Positions 27,687-36,268 are shown, counted from the first letter of the stretch. The stretch: 36,438 nucleotides of DNA from Hwanghaeella sp. (GCA_028282025.1 JANQIT010000353.1:1-36438), one strand, 5' to 3'. Numbers and translations are program-made. Notes: generated from the letters alone by a model not told the origin.

Positions 27687-28658
27687 ATGCCGGGATTCCC
27701 GAAAATGTTCGCCGCGGCGGTTGCCGTCGCCACGGGATTGGCTGCGGCGCAAGCCGCCGCGCAGACAGTCAAGATTACGCCGCTGGGCAGTCACGAAGGA
27801 GAATTCTGCCTGTTCGACCGGGCCATGATATTGGAGGATCCGGACGGTACGCGTCTTCTCTACGATGCCGGGCGCACGGTGGCGGGAACCGTCGATCCCC
27901 GGCTCGGCAGGATCGACGCCCTGCTGGTCAGCCATATGCATGGCGATCATGTTGGCGACCGGCATATCTCCGGCCAGAATGCCGGGGAATGCGGGAAGCC
28001 GGACGTTTCCGTCCGCGTCTTGCCCAACACCAACACGGTAAACATCGCATTGGCGCAGGAAGCGGCCATCGTGACCGGCAGCGAGATGCCGCGTTTCTTC
28101 GGCGGCAAGCTTAAGGCGCTTGGCGGCGATCCCCAAAAATCCCAACTGGTCCGTTTCGGCGCATCCCGGCACGTGGGCGGCGTCAAGGTAACGACCGTAC
28201 CCGCCGCCCATTCGAACGGTATCGCCGGCGGCATGATCGGCGGAACCTTGGGCGATCTGCTCAACGGCGCGGGCCTGACCGCCTATGCCGGGCCGCCGAC
28301 CGGTTATGTCCTGCGATTCAGCAACGGGCTGGTCGTGTACCTGTCGGGCGACACGGGCGTCACGGCGGAACAGAAAACCGTGGTCGCGGATCAGTACGGC
28401 GTCGAACTGGCGGTGATCAATATCGGCAACACCTTCACCACGGGCCCCGAAGAGGCCGCCTATGTGATCAACGACCTGATAAAGCCCGCCGCGGTGATCC
28501 CCAGCCACGCCAACGAACCGGCGACCAGCGGCGGCGCGGTGAGGGACGGCACCCGGACCGACAGGTTCATCAAGGCGGTCTCCGTCCCGGCCCATATCCC
28601 CTTGAGCGGCCGGACTATGGAGTTCAACGGCGACGGCGGCTGTGTTGCAGGGTGCTGA
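27687..28658 (+). CDS. Exported metallo-beta-lactamase-fold hydrolase
   Basis: The 323-residue protein starts with a signal peptide (about residues 7-25, ending AAAQA). The mature part has the zinc motif HMHGDH (83-88), a further His in PAAHSNG, the bridging Asp in LSGDTG and a final His in PSHANEP, so both metal sites look complete. The layout is that of UlaG-like or general MBL-fold hydrolases rather than a true beta-lactamase. The substrate is unknown. A GAGGAG ribosome binding site lies six bases before the ATG. It diverges from iorA and converges on the GST gene. Confidence 0.87.
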   Translation: MPGFPKMFAAAVAVATGLAAAQAAAQTVKITPLGSHEGEFCLFDRAMILEDPDGTRLLYDAGRTVAGTVDPRLGRIDALLVSHMHGDHVGDRHISGQNAGECGKPDVSVRVLPNTNTVNIALAQEAAIVTGSEMPRFFGGKLKALGGDPQKSQLVRFGASRHVGGVKVTTVPAAHSNGIAGGMIGGTLGDLLNGAGLTAYAGPPTGYVLRFSNGLVVYLSGDTGVTAEQKTVVADQYGVELAVINIGNTFTTGPEEAAYVINDLIKPAAVIPSHANEPATSGGAVRDGTRTDRFIKAVSVPAHIPLSGRTMEFNGDGGCVAGC

Positions 28659-28685
28659 GTAAACATTAGATCTACCTGAAAAGGC

Positions 28686-28710
28686 GAGGCGGCTTCCGCC
28701 GCTCCGCCTC
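28686..28710. terminator. Hairpin between the convergent MBL-fold and GST genes
   Basis: GAGGCGG (28686-28692) pairs with CCGCCTC (28704-28710). The right arm overlaps the GST stop codon. No T run follows on the plus strand; leftward, the stem is followed by CTTTTC, so it may serve the GST transcript. Confidence 0.5.
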
Positions 28711-29329
28711 AGGTGATCGGCAGCATCACATGCGTTTTATAGGCGTCCCGCGCCGTCAACCGCGCGTACCACGCCTCCAGATTCGGCAGAGCCGGACGAT
28801 CCACGACCAGGTTCATGAAGCGGTAGCACATCGAACCGATGGGAATATCGGCCATGGTCAGGCGGTCGCCCATGATGAAGTCCCGGCCCTCAAGCTCTTT
28901 ATCCAGGATGCTGTAATGATCTATCGCTTCAACCGCGGCGGCGGCGATGGCCCCCATGTCGCGCTCCGCCTCCGCGGTGCGGACGAGGCCCCAGAACACC
29001 GCCGTCATCGGCGGCATCACGGTGGTTTTCTTCCAATCCATCCACATGTCCGCCCGGCCGCGCTGTTTCGGATCTTCGGGCCACAGCGTTCCCGCCCCGT
29101 ACTGCGCCGCGATATAGCGGACGCATGCGCAGCTTTCCCACATGGTGAGATCCCCATCCTGCAACGTGGGAATGCGCCGGTTCGGGTTCATCGCGCCGTA
29201 TTCGGGCGTATCGAGTCCGCCGAAAGCGCCGCCGACATCCTTACGCTCGACCGTCAGGTCAAGCTCTCCCGCAGCCCACATCACCATTTGCACATTAACG
29301 GAATTCGGACGGCCCCAAACCGTAATCAT
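28709..29329 (-). CDS. Glutathione S-transferase family protein
   Basis: The 206-residue protein has the N-terminal thioredoxin-like domain (ITVWGRPNSVNVQMVMW; NRRIPTLQDGDLTMWESCACVRYI, the cis-proline and glutathione gamma-glutamyl site) and the all-helical C-terminal domain (GRDFIMGDRLTMADIPIGSM, the N-capping box). It probably conjugates glutathione or acts on glutathione adducts; the substrate is not predictable. The start is ATG 29329 after GGAGA. It follows the FIST gene by 92 bases on the same strand. Confidence 0.92.
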   Translation of the reverse strand: MITVWGRPNSVNVQMVMWAAGELDLTVERKDVGGAFGGLDTPEYGAMNPNRRIPTLQDGDLTMWESCACVRYIAAQYGAGTLWPEDPKQRGRADMWMDWKKTTVMPPMTAVFWGLVRTAEAERDMGAIAAAAVEAIDHYSILDKELEGRDFIMGDRLTMADIPIGSMCYRFMNLVVDRPALPNLEAWYARLTARDAYKTHVMLPIT

Positions 29330-29421
29330 CGTATTGCTCTCCACTGAATCCAAAGTGCTTTTAAAAGGACAGGCAGACGGACCGCCTGACAAGCCGCCGC
29401 CGGGAAAACGCTGTTTGGAAT

Positions 29422-30573
29422 TTACAGAAAGACCGCCAGCACGCCGGTATATCCGTAAAGCCGGTCGCTGCTGATTTCACCGTTGGCGAAGAAGCCGATC
29501 AGGGGGAATTCGCCCAAATACCGCTCGATCATATCCATCTCGGTGTTCTGACGGTCGAACTGGTTCGGCCCGCGCGCCGCGCAGGAGACATAGATGCCGC
29601 CTCGGATCGCCTTGCCCCCGGCGCGGCGTTTCAGATCCACCAGCATGCGTTCCATATCCTCGACCGCCGTCGAACGGTCCCGTTTGCAGAACATCACGCT
29701 GTCGCCCGGCCCCACCGTATCGCCGATGGCGATCAAGTCGTTGTTGGTGTCGATCCCGATCAGATTGCGCACCAGATAGTCCCCGGTGTCCGACCCCGGC
29801 ACCGGCAGGGCGGCAAAGATCCGCCCGGCGATCTTCGGCAGATCCTCCGCCAGATCCGGGCCGATATCCTTCTTCAACACCTCCAGCGCCGGCTGATCGT
29901 CGAGCGAGAAGATCACATGCCCTTCCGACGCGGTGACGCGCCGGGCCGGACCGATCGGGCTGCAGCCCTGGCTCAGGCCCGTCTGCATCGCCGTATGTTC
30001 GGGCGAAATCATCACCCCGCTGATACCGCCCGCGACACCGTCGGCCACCTGACCGGCCTCTCCCGGACCGGCCGAAAGTCCGCCGAACAGGTATCCGCCG
30101 GTCAAATCGGCGAGACGCTTCAGATGATCCGGCAGATCGCCCGCCGCCGCGTCCGCATGGGTCAGGATCAGGGGCATGAAGGCGCGCTCGATCCAGTCCT
30201 TATTTGCGTCCACCGCCTGATGCGGGCCGCCGCCGTTTAAATGGAAGACGCGGAACGCCTCTTCCGGCAGCGGGGCGAGAAGCACCGCGATGCCGGGTTC
30301 CCCGAACAACTCGCGGCGGCAGGCGCAAATCCCGTAGCCGACCGAGCCGACCCAGTGCTGCACGCCAGTGGTCTGACGCAGAAAGACCTCGATATCCGCA
30401 AGATCCTTCTGGAAATGTTCGGTCAGATAGACAAAGCCCAATCGGTGTTCGGCGCTGACATCCCCCAATTGGATGAGAACATCGCCCAAAGCATCATGCC
30501 AGTTCGGCCCCCTGCCCAGACCGTAGAGAAACTGCGCCGGAGCAGCATCGGCATAATTCGCAAAATTGGTCAT
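29422..30573 (-). CDS. FIST-domain protein
   Basis: The 383-residue protein matches the FIST N and FIST C small-molecule sensory domains: VGSVGYGICACRRELFGEPGIAVLL and GGYLFGGLSAG in the N-terminal half, and YLVRNLIGIDTNNDLIAIGD, KAIRGGIYVSCAARGP and PLIGFFANGEISSD in the C-terminal half (each given in part). Such proteins are thought to bind ligands such as amino acids. There is no fused kinase, cyclase or chemotaxis domain and no such gene next to it. It follows the TesA-like gene by 61 bases on the same strand. Confidence 0.88.
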   Translation of the reverse strand: MTNFANYADAAPAQFLYGLGRGPNWHDALGDVLIQLGDVSAEHRLGFVYLTEHFQKDLADIEVFLRQTTGVQHWVGSVGYGICACRRELFGEPGIAVLLAPLPEEAFRVFHLNGGGPHQAVDANKDWIERAFMPLILTHADAAAGDLPDHLKRLADLTGGYLFGGLSAGPGEAGQVADGVAGGISGVMISPEHTAMQTGLSQGCSPIGPARRVTASEGHVIFSLDDQPALEVLKKDIGPDLAEDLPKIAGRIFAALPVPGSDTGDYLVRNLIGIDTNNDLIAIGDTVGPGDSVMFCKRDRSTAVEDMERMLVDLKRRAGGKAIRGGIYVSCAARGPNQFDRQNTEMDMIERYLGEFPLIGFFANGEISSDRLYGYTGVLAVFL

Positions 30574-30634
30574 AAAGATAAGGTAGGACTAATGGTCGCC
30601 GAGTCCAGGTCGAATTTCACCGCGCCCGGCTAAA

Positions 30635-31372
30635 CTAGGCCGGCCCCAGAGCCTTCAAAACAAACGGTAGAATCCGGTCCACGATCACCGCGACTCCGGC
30701 GGCGTTCGGATGGATGCCGTCGCCCTGATTGAGCGTTGGTTCCGCCGCCACGCCGTCGAGAAAGAAGGGATAGAAGACGACGTCCGGGTATTTCCTGGCA
30801 AGATCGGGAAACAACCCGTCGAATTCAGCGCCATAGTCCTTGCCCAGATTGCGCGGCGCCAGCATGCCGGTGAACAGGACCCGCGCCCCGGACGCCAGGG
30901 ACCGTTCCAGAATGAAATCCAGGTTCTTCCGGGTTTGCGCCGGATCGAACCCCCGCAAGCCGTCATTCGCGCCAAGTTCGACGATCACAAGATCCGGGCG
31001 GTCCGCCAGCGCCCAGTCGATGCGCGACGCCCCGCCCGCGGTGGTGTCGCCGGAAACCCCGGCATTGATCACCTTGGCCTCCCGGTCCGCCGCTTTCAGC
31101 GCGGCGGAAAGCTGTTCGGGAAAACTGTCCGCATTCGCCAGCCCGTAGCCCGCCGTCAGACTGTCGCCGAACGCGACGATTTTCGGCGTTTCCGCCTGAC
31201 TGGCCGGGACCGAAAGGACCAAGGCCGCGAAAAACACGCCAATAGTTGCGAGAATTCTGTTGAAGTGCCCGGCGGGACCGCCATATCGACTCTGAACCGC
31301 GCCGGAAGCCCGGCCGTATACTGGCGTGACCACGGTTGTGGCCGCTTTACTCGTAGCACGGATGGCACGCAT
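30635..31372 (-). CDS. tesA: TesA-like SGNH arylesterase/lysophospholipase
   Basis: The 245-residue periplasmic hydrolase has block I GDSLTAGYGL (Ser71), INAGVSGDTTAGG, block III GANDGLRG and block V GDGIHPN with the Asp-His pair. A signal peptide ends near ASQA (57-60) but has an unusually long n-region (about 37 residues). I keep the ATG at 31372 because AAGGGTGAGG lies just upstream; a GTG at 31333 would give a shorter leader. Its start codon overlaps that of ybbA on the other strand. The divergent tesA/ybbAP arrangement is known from E. coli, where the esterase is associated with the transporter. Confidence 0.9.
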   Translation of the reverse strand: MRAIRATSKAATTVVTPVYGRASGAVQSRYGGPAGHFNRILATIGVFFAALVLSVPASQAETPKIVAFGDSLTAGYGLANADSFPEQLSAALKAADREAKVINAGVSGDTTAGGASRIDWALADRPDLVIVELGANDGLRGFDPAQTRKNLDFILERSLASGARVLFTGMLAPRNLGKDYGAEFDGLFPDLARKYPDVVFYPFFLDGVAAEPTLNQGDGIHPNAAGVAVIVDRILPFVLKALGPA

Positions 31373-32117
31373 GACCTCACCCTTGAAAGCAGACGGCGAT
31401 GACAATGCCGCAGCGGGACCGATCATCGACCTGCGCGGATTGAGCCTTACACTTGGGTCGGAGGCCGGCGACGTCAACATTCTGAAAGGCATCGATCTGT
31501 CGGTCGGGGCCGGAGAGTCCGTCAGCATCATCGGTCCCTCCGGGTCGGGCAAGACCTCCATGCTGATGATCATCGCCGGATTGGAACGGGCGACCGGCGG
31601 GGCCGTTCAGGTCGGCGGCAACGATTTCACAAAGCTCGGTGAAGACGATCTGGCGCTGTTCCGCCGCGACAATGTCGGGATCGTGTTTCAGAGCTTTCAT
31701 CTGGTGCCGACCATGAACGCCCTGGAGAACGTGGCGATACCGCTGGAGCTCGCCGGGCGGCGGGACGCCTTCGACCGTTCGCGCGCATTGCTGGAGCGGG
31801 TCGGCCTGGGCCATCGCCTGACGCATTATCCGGGGCAGCTTTCCGGCGGTGAGCAGCAGCGCGTGGCGCTGGCCCGCGCCTTCGCCCCGCAGCCGAAACT
31901 TATTCTTGCCGACGAGCCGACGGGGAATCTGGACGTCGCCACCGGACAACAGGTCATCGATCTGATGTTCGAGATGTCGGACCACCAGGACGTGACCCTG
32001 ATGCTGATCACGCACGATCCCGTTCTGGCAGAGCGGTGCCGCCGCGTCATCCGGCTGGAAGACGGCCTGATTGTGAAAGACGCGGCCACCGAGGCCGGGT
32101 CCATCGCCGCTGAATAG
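31371..32117 (+). CDS. ybbA: ABC transporter ATP-binding protein YbbA
   Basis: The 248-residue ATPase belongs to the LolD/MacB group. It has Walker A GPSGSGKT (55-62), the Q-loop in VFQSFHLVPTMNALENV, the signature LSGGEQQRV (157-165), Walker B LILADEPTGNLD (177-188) and the switch His in LITHDP. It powers the YbbP permease encoded ten bases downstream. The start at 31371 has a GGATGG site; an ATG at 31362 is possible. Its promoter must lie inside the coding part of the divergent esterase gene. Confidence 0.94.
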   Translation: MTSPLKADGDDNAAAGPIIDLRGLSLTLGSEAGDVNILKGIDLSVGAGESVSIIGPSGSGKTSMLMIIAGLERATGGAVQVGGNDFTKLGEDDLALFRRDNVGIVFQSFHLVPTMNALENVAIPLELAGRRDAFDRSRALLERVGLGHRLTHYPGQLSGGEQQRVALARAFAPQPKLILADEPTGNLDVATGQQVIDLMFEMSDHQDVTLMLITHDPVLAERCRRVIRLEDGLIVKDAATEAGSIAAE

Positions 32118-32127
32118 AGGCAAGACG

Positions 32128-34650
32128 ATGTTCTCGCTCGCCCTGACCTATGCCGGCCGCGAACTGCGCGGCGGCCTCAAAGGATTTCGCATCTTCCTCG
32201 CCTGTCTGGCGATGGGCGTCGCCGCGATTGCCGGCGTCGGCTCTCTCTCTTCGGCCATTATCGAAGGGCTGCGGCAGGACGCGAAACTTCTGCTGGGCGC
32301 GGAAGTCGATCTGCGGCTCACCCATATCCGCGCCAGCGACGAACAGTATTCCTGGCTGGAGGCGAACAGCGAGCGGCTGTCGGAAGTGATCAGCATGCGG
32401 GCGATGGCGGTCCGGGCCGACGGGGACTCGCGCCGTCTGATCGAACTGAAGGCGGTCGACGGGGCCTATCCGCTGTTCGGTACGGTGGAACTTGAAGGCG
32501 CCGCCGATATCGACGCCGCCCTGGCGCCCCTGCAGCCGGATCTGTTCGGGGCCGCGGTCTCCCCCCGGCTGATGACCAGATTGGACCTGAAGATCGGGGA
32601 CAAGTTCAAAATCGGCGAGGCGCGCCTGCAGGTCACCTCGATCCTTGTGGCGACCCCGGACCGCAGCAATCAGGGTTTTGAGCTTGGGCCGCCGGTTCTG
32701 ATCTCCACCGACGCCATGGAAGCGACGGACCTGCTGCAACCGGGCAGTCTGACCCGGTTCCATTATCGCGCGGACCTGAACGACCAGACGGACGTCGCGG
32801 CCTGGATACGCGGCGCCAACGCGGAATTCCCCAATGCAGGCTGGCGCGTCCGGTCCATCGACAACGCCGCCCCCAACATTCAACGCTTCGTCGACCGGGT
32901 AACACTGTTCCTGACCCTGGTGGGCCTGACCGCCCTGCTGGTCGGCGGCGTCGGCGTCGGCAACGCGGTGCGCGCCTTTCTGGAAAGCCGCACCGGCACC
33001 ATCGCCACGCTGAAATGTCTCGGCGCGCCGACCCGGCTGGTATTCACCACCTATCTGATTCAGGTCCTGGCGCTTGCCGTCGCGGGCATCGCTATCGGAC
33101 TGCTGATCGGGACCTTCGCCCCCATCCTGGCCGCCCCCTTCCTGGAAGGAAGACTGCCGGTCGCGGCCCGGATCGGCTTCTATACAGAGCCCCTGGTGAT
33201 CGCCAGCGTGTTCGGCCTGCTGGTCACGTTGATCTTCGCGCTGTGGCCGCTGGCGAAGGCGCAGTCGGTGCCGGCGGCGACCCTGTTCCGCAACCTGCTG
33301 ACGCCGGTCACCCAGCGCCCATCGGTCCGGGTGATCCTGATCCTGATCGGCGCGGGTCTGGTGCTGGGCGGGGTGGCCGTAATGACCGCCGACCGGCCGT
33401 TCATCGCGGCAATCTTCGTCGCAGGCGCGGCGGGCAGCCTTGTGGCCTTCCGGCTGGCGGCGGCGGGCGTGACGCGGCTGGCCAAGGCGCTGCCGCGGCC
33501 GCGCGGCGCGAAACTGCGGCTGGCGCTGGCCAACCTGCACCGGCCAGGCGCGCCGACCGCCAGCGTTGTGGTGTCGCTCGGCCTGGGCCTGACGGTGATG
33601 GCGACCGTCGCCCTGATCGAAGGCAATCTGGCCAACCAGCTTAACAAGACGCTGCGCGGCGAAGCGCCCGGCTTCTTCTTCATCGATATCCAACCGAACC
33701 AGATCGAGGAATTCGACGCCCTGGTCAGCAATTTCCCGTCGGTCCGTCAGGTCGACCGGGTGCCGATGCTGCGCGGCCGTATCACCGCCATGCAGGGCGT
33801 CCGGGCGGAAGAAATCGACGCCCCGCCGGAGGAAGCCTGGATTCTGCGCGGCGACCGGGGCTTTACCTGGTCGCGCACCCCGCCGGAGAACAGTGAAATC
33901 ACCCGGGGCGACTGGTGGCCGGAGGACTATGACGGCGAATTGCTGGTCTCCTTCGACGACGAAGCGGCCATCGCCTTCGGCCTTGATATCGGCGACACCA
34001 TCACGGTGAACCTGTTGGGCCGGGAGTTCGACGCCAAGATCGCCAATCTGCGCAAGATCGACTGGACCAGTTTCGGCATCAATTTCGTCATGGTCTTCTC
34101 CCCCGGTATTCTGGAAAGAGCGCCGCAAAGCTTTCTGGCGACCGCCTATCTGGACGATGCCCAGGAACCGGCGCTGGAAGCCGCCGTCACCGACGCCTTC
34201 CCCAATGTTTCCGCCGTCCGGATGAAGGAAGTACTGGAAGGCGTGAACGAGATTATCGGGAACCTCGCCATCGCCGTGCGCGCCATCGCGGGAATCGCCA
34301 TCGTCGCCGGCATTCTGGTTCTGTCCGGCGCAATCGCCGCCGGGCATGCCCGGCGGGTCTATGACGCGGTGGTGCTGAAGGTTCTGGGGGCCACCCGCAG
34401 GGATGTGACCGCCGCCTTCCTGATCGAATATGGGCTGATGGGCCTGATCACCGCGTTGATCGCCGGCGCGGTCGGGTCGGTCGCTGCTTACAGCGTGATC
34501 ACCTTCGTGATGGGCGCGGATTGGATTTTCGTTCCCTGGGCCATGATCTCCACCATCCTGCTGTCCATCGGCATCACCATCGCCGTCGGCCTGGCGGGAA
34601 CCTGGGTGGCCTTAGGCCGGAAAGCAGCGCCGCTGCTGCGGAACGACTAG
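32128..34650 (+). CDS. ybbP: FtsX-like permease YbbP
   Basis: The 840-residue inner-membrane protein has an N-terminal helix, a periplasmic domain, then FtsX-type helical bundles around residues 250-420 and 710-835, with NAVRAFLESRTGTIATLKCLGAP as the first cytoplasmic loop and ARRVYDAVVLKVLGATRRDV as the second (each contacts the ATPase in the family). With YbbA it is thought to extract lipophilic substrates from the membrane rather than pump small ions. The ribosome binding site is AGAGGCAAG. Its last 70 bases recur almost exactly 1.5 kb downstream. Confidence 0.93.
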   Translation: MFSLALTYAGRELRGGLKGFRIFLACLAMGVAAIAGVGSLSSAIIEGLRQDAKLLLGAEVDLRLTHIRASDEQYSWLEANSERLSEVISMRAMAVRADGDSRRLIELKAVDGAYPLFGTVELEGAADIDAALAPLQPDLFGAAVSPRLMTRLDLKIGDKFKIGEARLQVTSILVATPDRSNQGFELGPPVLISTDAMEATDLLQPGSLTRFHYRADLNDQTDVAAWIRGANAEFPNAGWRVRSIDNAAPNIQRFVDRVTLFLTLVGLTALLVGGVGVGNAVRAFLESRTGTIATLKCLGAPTRLVFTTYLIQVLALAVAGIAIGLLIGTFAPILAAPFLEGRLPVAARIGFYTEPLVIASVFGLLVTLIFALWPLAKAQSVPAATLFRNLLTPVTQRPSVRVILILIGAGLVLGGVAVMTADRPFIAAIFVAGAAGSLVAFRLAAAGVTRLAKALPRPRGAKLRLALANLHRPGAPTASVVVSLGLGLTVMATVALIEGNLANQLNKTLRGEAPGFFFIDIQPNQIEEFDALVSNFPSVRQVDRVPMLRGRITAMQGVRAEEIDAPPEEAWILRGDRGFTWSRTPPENSEITRGDWWPEDYDGELLVSFDDEAAIAFGLDIGDTITVNLLGREFDAKIANLRKIDWTSFGINFVMVFSPGILERAPQSFLATAYLDDAQEPALEAAVTDAFPNVSAVRMKEVLEGVNEIIGNLAIAVRAIAGIAIVAGILVLSGAIAAGHARRVYDAVVLKVLGATRRDVTAAFLIEYGLMGLITALIAGAVGSVAAYSVITFVMGADWIFVPWAMISTILLSIGITIAVGLAGTWVALGRKAAPLLRND
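34294..34650 (+). repeat. 3' end of ybbP, parent of the downstream decayed copy
   Basis: Four blocks of this stretch recur at 36010-36172: 34294-34344, 34358-34380, 34391-34413 and about 34581-34650. The last block is 70 bases with two mismatches. Confidence 0.9.
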
Positions 34651-34706
34651 GGCCAATCAAACAACCCTTCTTCCCAAAGGCAGTCATAGAAGTCGGTGAA
34701 GTACGA

Positions 34707-34730
34707 CGAGCGGACTAGCCAAACCGCTCG
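34707..34730 (+). terminator. Hairpin after ybbP
   Basis: CGAGCGG (34707-34713) pairs perfectly with CCGCTCG (34724-34730) around a 10-nt loop and is followed by CTTTAACT. The T run is short, so it is a possible rather than a clear terminator. It lies 56 bases past the ybbP stop, at the start of the AT-richer stretch. Confidence 0.4.
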
Positions 34731-34808
34731 CTTTAACTGACTGGAGACATCTCAGCAGCCCCCAACTCCAGACTGGGAAGATCATCGCAGTTTCAGTATA
34801 ACTGGCAA

Positions 34809-35360
34809 ATGATTAAGCGCGTTTTCAGTTCACATACGCAGTTTGCTAGTGTCACCATACGCGGCAATGTGCTCATCTTTCTCCTGCTTCTCGCTGGTTG
34901 TGTCTCTGGAAGAACAATCGACGGTGCTCCCCCTAGCGCGGTCGATTTAGTTGAGACAGAAAAGCGATTTGCTAGTCAGGGAGAAGTCCTTCTCGAAGGC
35001 GTTGACCGAACCAAACTAGCAGACTCAATTGAGGATTTTCTCAATGAGAATGGGTTTGTCGTTTCGAATCGAAACCTCTCTCCCTTCATTATCTCCGGCG
35101 TAAGAAAAAAGGATTTCTCCACTACGGAGAAAATAGCAAAGGGTCTGGTTTCCGCCGTTCTAAGCGGAGGTGGGAGTGACGAAGACTACGTAACCTACAA
35201 AGCATCTTTCATTCTTTCTCCGGCTCCAAATGGCAAGGCCCGTCTAAGTGCTAGACTACAGAAGATCGTTCGGGACGAGGGTGGACGAGTAACGAGAGGT
35301 CGCAAAGGCGTAATCAATGAACAGGCCTTGCTGGAGATCGTTTCCAATGCGGAGTCTTGA
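34809..35360 (+). CDS. Putative lipoprotein of unknown function in an AT-richer insert
   Basis: The 183-residue protein has a signal with a lipobox (hydrophobic stretch 21-29, LAGC with Cys31), so it should be a lipid-anchored envelope protein. The mature part has a helix (DRTKLADSIEDFLNENGF), VV and IISGVRKK strands, then YVTYKASFILSPAPNGKARLSARL (in parts), suggesting a small alpha/beta domain. I do not recognise the family. Base composition and codon use are clearly more A/T-rich than all neighbours, which suggests transfer. The next gene overlaps its end by 14 bases. Confidence 0.7.
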   Translation: MIKRVFSSHTQFASVTIRGNVLIFLLLLAGCVSGRTIDGAPPSAVDLVETEKRFASQGEVLLEGVDRTKLADSIEDFLNENGFVVSNRNLSPFIISGVRKKDFSTTEKIAKGLVSAVLSGGGSDEDYVTYKASFILSPAPNGKARLSARLQKIVRDEGGRVTRGRKGVINEQALLEIVSNAES

Positions 35361-35892
35361 CCTCTTCGCAGCGATGCTTCGACTATCTTCTTTTGCAATT
35401 TTCCTAACAATGACTGTGTTCGCATGGCCATCTGGCACGTCCGCTGAATCAACACAATATTGGGATCAAATTGCGTGTCTGTACACTGAAGACGGGAACA
35501 AGAACGCTGTCACTCTTGATGCAGACGAGCGCTGGTTCAACGTCAATCCCATCACAGTCGTTGATTTAGTTTCAACTCTGTCAGGTGTCTTACACGACTT
35601 CGGTTTTGTCATTGCTTTGTACAAGGAAGGAATCGACGAGAATCTGCTTATTGCTGAGCGTTACGAGCCCCACTCTTACATACGAAATTTCGCATCGGAT
35701 CCGTATGGGAGCAAACTTCTGTTTCGGGTGAGGGTTACCAACGATGGAACTCCGGAAGACAAGCGATCACGCCGGATACATCTGCACGCAATGTTGTTTG
35801 CCATCCCTCTAGAGGACGCATGCTTCTACAACACTTTTGTTTCAAGGTTCTCCGCCGCACTCCCTCCTAACGTACAAGTCTCTCACAAATGA
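35347..35892 (+). CDS. Putative exported protein of unknown function in an AT-richer insert
   Basis: The 181-residue product begins with a signal peptide (hydrophobic about 11-26, cleavage likely near TSA-ES, residue 33) and lacks a lipobox. The mature part has VVDLVSTLSGVLHDFGFVIALY, LLIAERYEP and KLLFRVRVTNDGTPEDKRSRR (in parts). This order of helix, GFV strand, second strand and hairpin resembles the preceding lipoprotein, so the two may be distant paralogues. The start at 35347 has GGAG about ten bases upstream; ATG 35374 is an alternative without a site. It shares the A/T-rich composition. Confidence 0.65.
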   Translation: MRSLDLFAAMLRLSSFAIFLTMTVFAWPSGTSAESTQYWDQIACLYTEDGNKNAVTLDADERWFNVNPITVVDLVSTLSGVLHDFGFVIALYKEGIDENLLIAERYEPHSYIRNFASDPYGSKLLFRVRVTNDGTPEDKRSRRIHLHAMLFAIPLEDACFYNTFVSRFSAALPPNVQVSHK

Positions 35893-36009
35893 CGCGTCCG
35901 CCACTGTTACCGAATGGTTCCAATCTCTATAAATCACTCCGGCGGCGCTGGCGCGGATGTCGGTTTCGCATCCGGTAGGCGGCCCGGAAGCATCAGCACG
36001 GCGCACAAG

Positions 36010-36172
36010 ATCGCCATCGCCGCCGGCATTCTGGTTCTGTCCGGCGCAATCGCCGCCGGGTCTATGACGCGGTGGTGCTGAAGCCACCTGCAAGGATGTG
36101 ACCGCCGTCGGCCTGGCGGGAACCTGGGTGGCCTTGGGCCGGAAAGCCGCGCCGCTGCTGCGGAACGACTAG
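36010..36172 (+). pseudogene. Decayed second copy of the ybbP 3' end
   Basis: Four blocks match the ybbP tail in order: 36010-36060 (one mismatch), 36061-36083 (identical), 36084-36106 (two mismatches) and about 36103-36172 (70 bases, two mismatches, same TAG). Between the blocks 13, 10 and about 171 bases of ybbP are missing. The 13-base loss lies between short CGGG repeats and the 171-base loss at a CGCC microhomology. The first two losses break the frame. Nothing before 36010 matches ybbP clearly. The few substitutions beside large deletions suggest a recent copy. Confidence 0.9.
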
Positions 36173-36239
36173 CGGTCCGTCGGTCCAAATCGCCCTGGCG
36201 GTGCAGGAAAAACTTCAAATATCCCTTCCCGCAATAAGA

Positions 36240-36268
36240 TTGAATTCGCGGCGCGGAACGCCAATATT
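36240..36268 (+). promoter_or_regulatory. Candidate promoter of the last gene
   Basis: TTGAAT (36240-36245) and AATATT (36263-36268) are 17 bases apart, each matching four of six consensus positions, and lie about 105 bases before the ATG at 36374. Confidence 0.3.

Noticed and set aside
32047-34347. A 766-codon leftward open frame opposite ybbP
   Set aside because: YbbP is clear on the plus strand; the antisense translation is low-complexity, rich in Gln, Arg, Asp and Gly.
34581-36172. Idea that the two 70-base repeats are attachment sites of an integrative element
   Set aside because: There is no integrase, excisionase or tRNA target, and the matching extends in pieces well beyond a short core. 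A duplicated gene end explains it as well, so it is reported only as a repeat and pseudogene.
35934-36218. A leftward 94-codon frame over the ybbP fragment
   Set aside because: The sequence is a broken copy of ybbP read on the wrong strand.
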